NCBI RefSeq assembly: GCF_001949145.1
Contig: NW_019091497.1
Span: 1 to 20,063 of the forward strand
From: Acanthaster planci
Taxonomy: Eukaryota > Echinodermata > Asteroidea > Valvatida > Acanthasteridae
Length of the DNA: 20,063 bases
Direction: 5' to 3'
Part shown: positions 18,278 to 20,063 of the stretch, in pieces
Position numbering within the stretch: position 1 is the stretch's first letter
How the letters are laid out: the number at the start of each line of letters is the position of its first letter
The notes under the pieces: generated by a model
Database searches by the model: none
What the model was told of the DNA's origin: nothing
What the model saw: the letters and a program-made list of their open reading frames with translations, nothing else
Made by a program: the position numbers and the translations under genes

Positions 18278-19400
18278 CATGTCGTTGATACAGAGAATAA
18301 AGAGTGGAGGGCCCGGCACAGACCCATACTCCACAGGTAATGACTCATTTGGTAGAATTTACACAAATAACATTGTTGTCTGTTACCAAAAGGTCCAGCA
18401 CTGTTCCTCGCACACCATAATACTCAAATTTACTGATTAAAGTTTCAAAATCTTTAGAAAACTCCAGAAATACTCCTATGGAGAAATTTTGATCAATCCC
18501 CGTATACATTTTATTAATACCCTAATATACTGCTAGTTTTGAAGAACGTTTTACTTTAAATTAAAATTCTGGTTCAGAAAGAATCTTGTTATCATTAATG
18601 AAATACATTACTCTCTGGCAAGTAAGTCTTTCAAATTATTTACACATAGGCTACACAGTATTGATACTGGCCTGCAGTGAGTCCTGTTGTGGGTGGATCC
18701 CGTTTAGTAGATCGGTGTTATCAGCATTTACTCAAGCTGTCGAACACTTATTCAACACATCTGCAAGAATCTTTGCTAATGAATACATTGCCTGTTTGAT
18801 AAAAGAATTTATGCCATCAGTTGGGATCCTTAAGAATTTTCTCTGTACATGTAGATGGTTTTTACAGAAAATAGAATTGTAAATGGCATTAGATAAACAT
18901 GGGGATTTTATTCTTATCATAAAATCTAGTAGTGGAAAATTTCTGTAATATCGTTGTTGAACTAGTACTGAAAAGAAATCATACATACAGTATATCACTG
19001 ATTGGTGTAACATAATTCCAGTCAATTGTCTTGAAATCAGTAGTAAAATTTTCGATATAAGTGTCATTAAAGGTACGTTTTACTCATTTTCTGCCGATTC
19101 TGCATATATAACTTTCTTTGAAGTTATTTGTAACTAGGAACACTTGAGGATGATCAGTATCATCAATTGTGATGAATTTTTTGCAAGATCATTGGTTAAA
19201 ATATTGTCTATGAGTGTTGCTCAGTTAACACTGCTCAGTTGTCAATGGTCTCAACAGTCTAAGGGTGAGATTTTGTACACGGTTGTCAGTATCATATTCC
19301 ATTACGTTAATATAAAGATCACCCGTGATGTAGCACTTTGTGTAAAGAGGAATTTTGTACACGATATCTGCACTAGGGTAAGGCCTTGATCACCTGAAAT
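18278..19400 (-). mobile_element. Decayed LINE (endonuclease and reverse transcriptase), CR1/Jockey-like
   Basis: Minus-strand pieces in several frames can be read in order. The APE-type endonuclease end: C-Y-I-T-G-D-L-Y-I-N-V-M-E-Y (19338-19260) and T-L-I-D-N-I-L-T-N-D-L-A-K-N-S-S (about 19215-19165). Then T-D-G-I-N-S-F-I-K-Q-A (about 18820), R-V-M-Y-F-I-N-D-N-K-I-L-S-E-P-E-F (about 18625-18570), F-S-I-G-V-F-L-E-F-S-K-D-F-E-T-L (about 18495-18440), E-Y-Y-G-V-R-G-T-V-L-D-L-L, and G-S-V-P-G-P-P-L-F-I-L-C-I-N-D-M (18325-18278). These match endonuclease G-D-x-N-I, T-L-I-D-N-I-F, and reverse-transcriptase motifs L-D-F-S-K-A-F-D and Q-G-S-V-L-G-P-L-L-F. The catalytic Asp is now Glu in F-L-E-F-S, and many stops intervene. 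The F-A-D-D motif is missing, so the 3' end is lost or replaced. Confidence 0.85.
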
Positions 19401-20063
19401 TTTAAAGGAGACAGAACAACGTCATTAAAATATAAATTGATAAATTGAAGTTGTTGCAAAAAAATGCTCCATCATCCCTACATCACAAAAAAGGATCTTT
19501 TGATTAACCACGCTAAATGCAAAAGATTTGAGGAGACTCTTTTCATTACTGTGTTGGAGTCACGTTTACAAACATAGTGAATCAAGTCCAAGTCGAATTC
19601 ACTACAAAATGCACTTACAAATTTGCTGAAAAGTCCTGGCAGCCAGCAGAAACCTGTCAACAAGCACCCCACGTAGTTTCAGCGAGACATTGTTTTGTGT
19701 GCATGTGCAACATAATGTTCTTTGCCCACGTGAACTGAACATGGCTGCCCATTGATCACGGTTTTGAGCTCAGAATGTATCGGGTATCATCATCTCAAAA
19801 TTGACGTTTTTCCTTTTTCATTGCAAGTGATAGGAATTTTATACCTTCTAATTTATTTTATGAAAGTATAACTTCAAAACGACCGATATCTCTCGATTTA
19901 TCTGGGATTTGATTGGCGGCGTCTACTGCGAATGTAATTGATAAAAATGAAAAAATCACTAGTTTTTGAGTTGGAAAAATGGCACATTTCTCCAGTTTTA
20001 CAGACCCCTTCACCCAAAAATATATGTTTGGAAAAACAAAAAATGTGCGTGGAATGAATCCCA
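19401..20063. other. Right flank, no certain gene
   Basis: The left part may hold the upstream (5') end of the LINE, since the endonuclease should begin about 500 bp beyond 19340, but no motif could be read with confidence. The last 300 bp are AT-rich and featureless. Confidence 0.45.

Noticed and set aside
1-20063. CRISPR array, rRNA or bacterial operon
   Set aside because: No regularly spaced repeats, no rRNA-like blocks and no Shine-Dalgarno-led gene strings were found.

Overview
The window looks like accessory, transposon-rich DNA from a marine invertebrate. It is moderately AT-rich, has no long intact host gene, and carries frequent motifs such as 'taggcctaa' and 'tgtacatgta'. It also holds decayed Ty3/gypsy and LINE elements and a KMT5A-like SET sequence. 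The species cannot be fixed from sequence alone; an echinoderm, hemichordate, cephalochordate, mollusc or brachiopod would all fit.

Layout. 1-1876: no gene seen. About 1877-5957: the 5' part of a Ty3/gypsy retrotransposon (putative LTR, primer-binding site, gag, CCHC knuckle, MYND zinc finger, aspartic protease, reverse transcriptase). It is broken by frameshifts and cut off at the start of RNase H. About 5960-7860: a compact block of minus-strand, intronless ORFs with AT-rich upstream regions and little homology to host genes. They are a cysteine-rich solenoid-like protein, a protein split by a frameshift, and a zinc-ribbon/TFIIB-like protein. The arrangement resembles a fragment of a large nucleocytoplasmic DNA virus. 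7915-8033: an imperfect GC-rich duplication. 8034-9314: no gene. 9315-11721: a second Ty3/gypsy element with a clear TGTA...TACA LTR, primer-binding site and gag. Its gag is interrupted by a KMT5A-like SET domain in circularly permuted order (C-terminal half first, then N-terminal half), bounded on both sides by the same GAAGGA. 11722-16700: no gene recognised. 16740-16930: a candidate promoter and first coding exon. 17323-18179: two near-identical 58-bp direct repeats. About 18278-19400: a decayed minus-strand LINE (endonuclease plus reverse transcriptase). 19400-20063: nothing certain.

The parts do not form a pathway. The window records layered insertions: old gypsy elements, a later virus-like insertion whose ORFs are still largely open, and a SET retrocopy or circle captured by a gag gene. 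The two most interesting objects are the virus-like block, whose Cys-rich protein keeps 25 of 26 cysteines on one three-residue register, and the permuted SET insertion.
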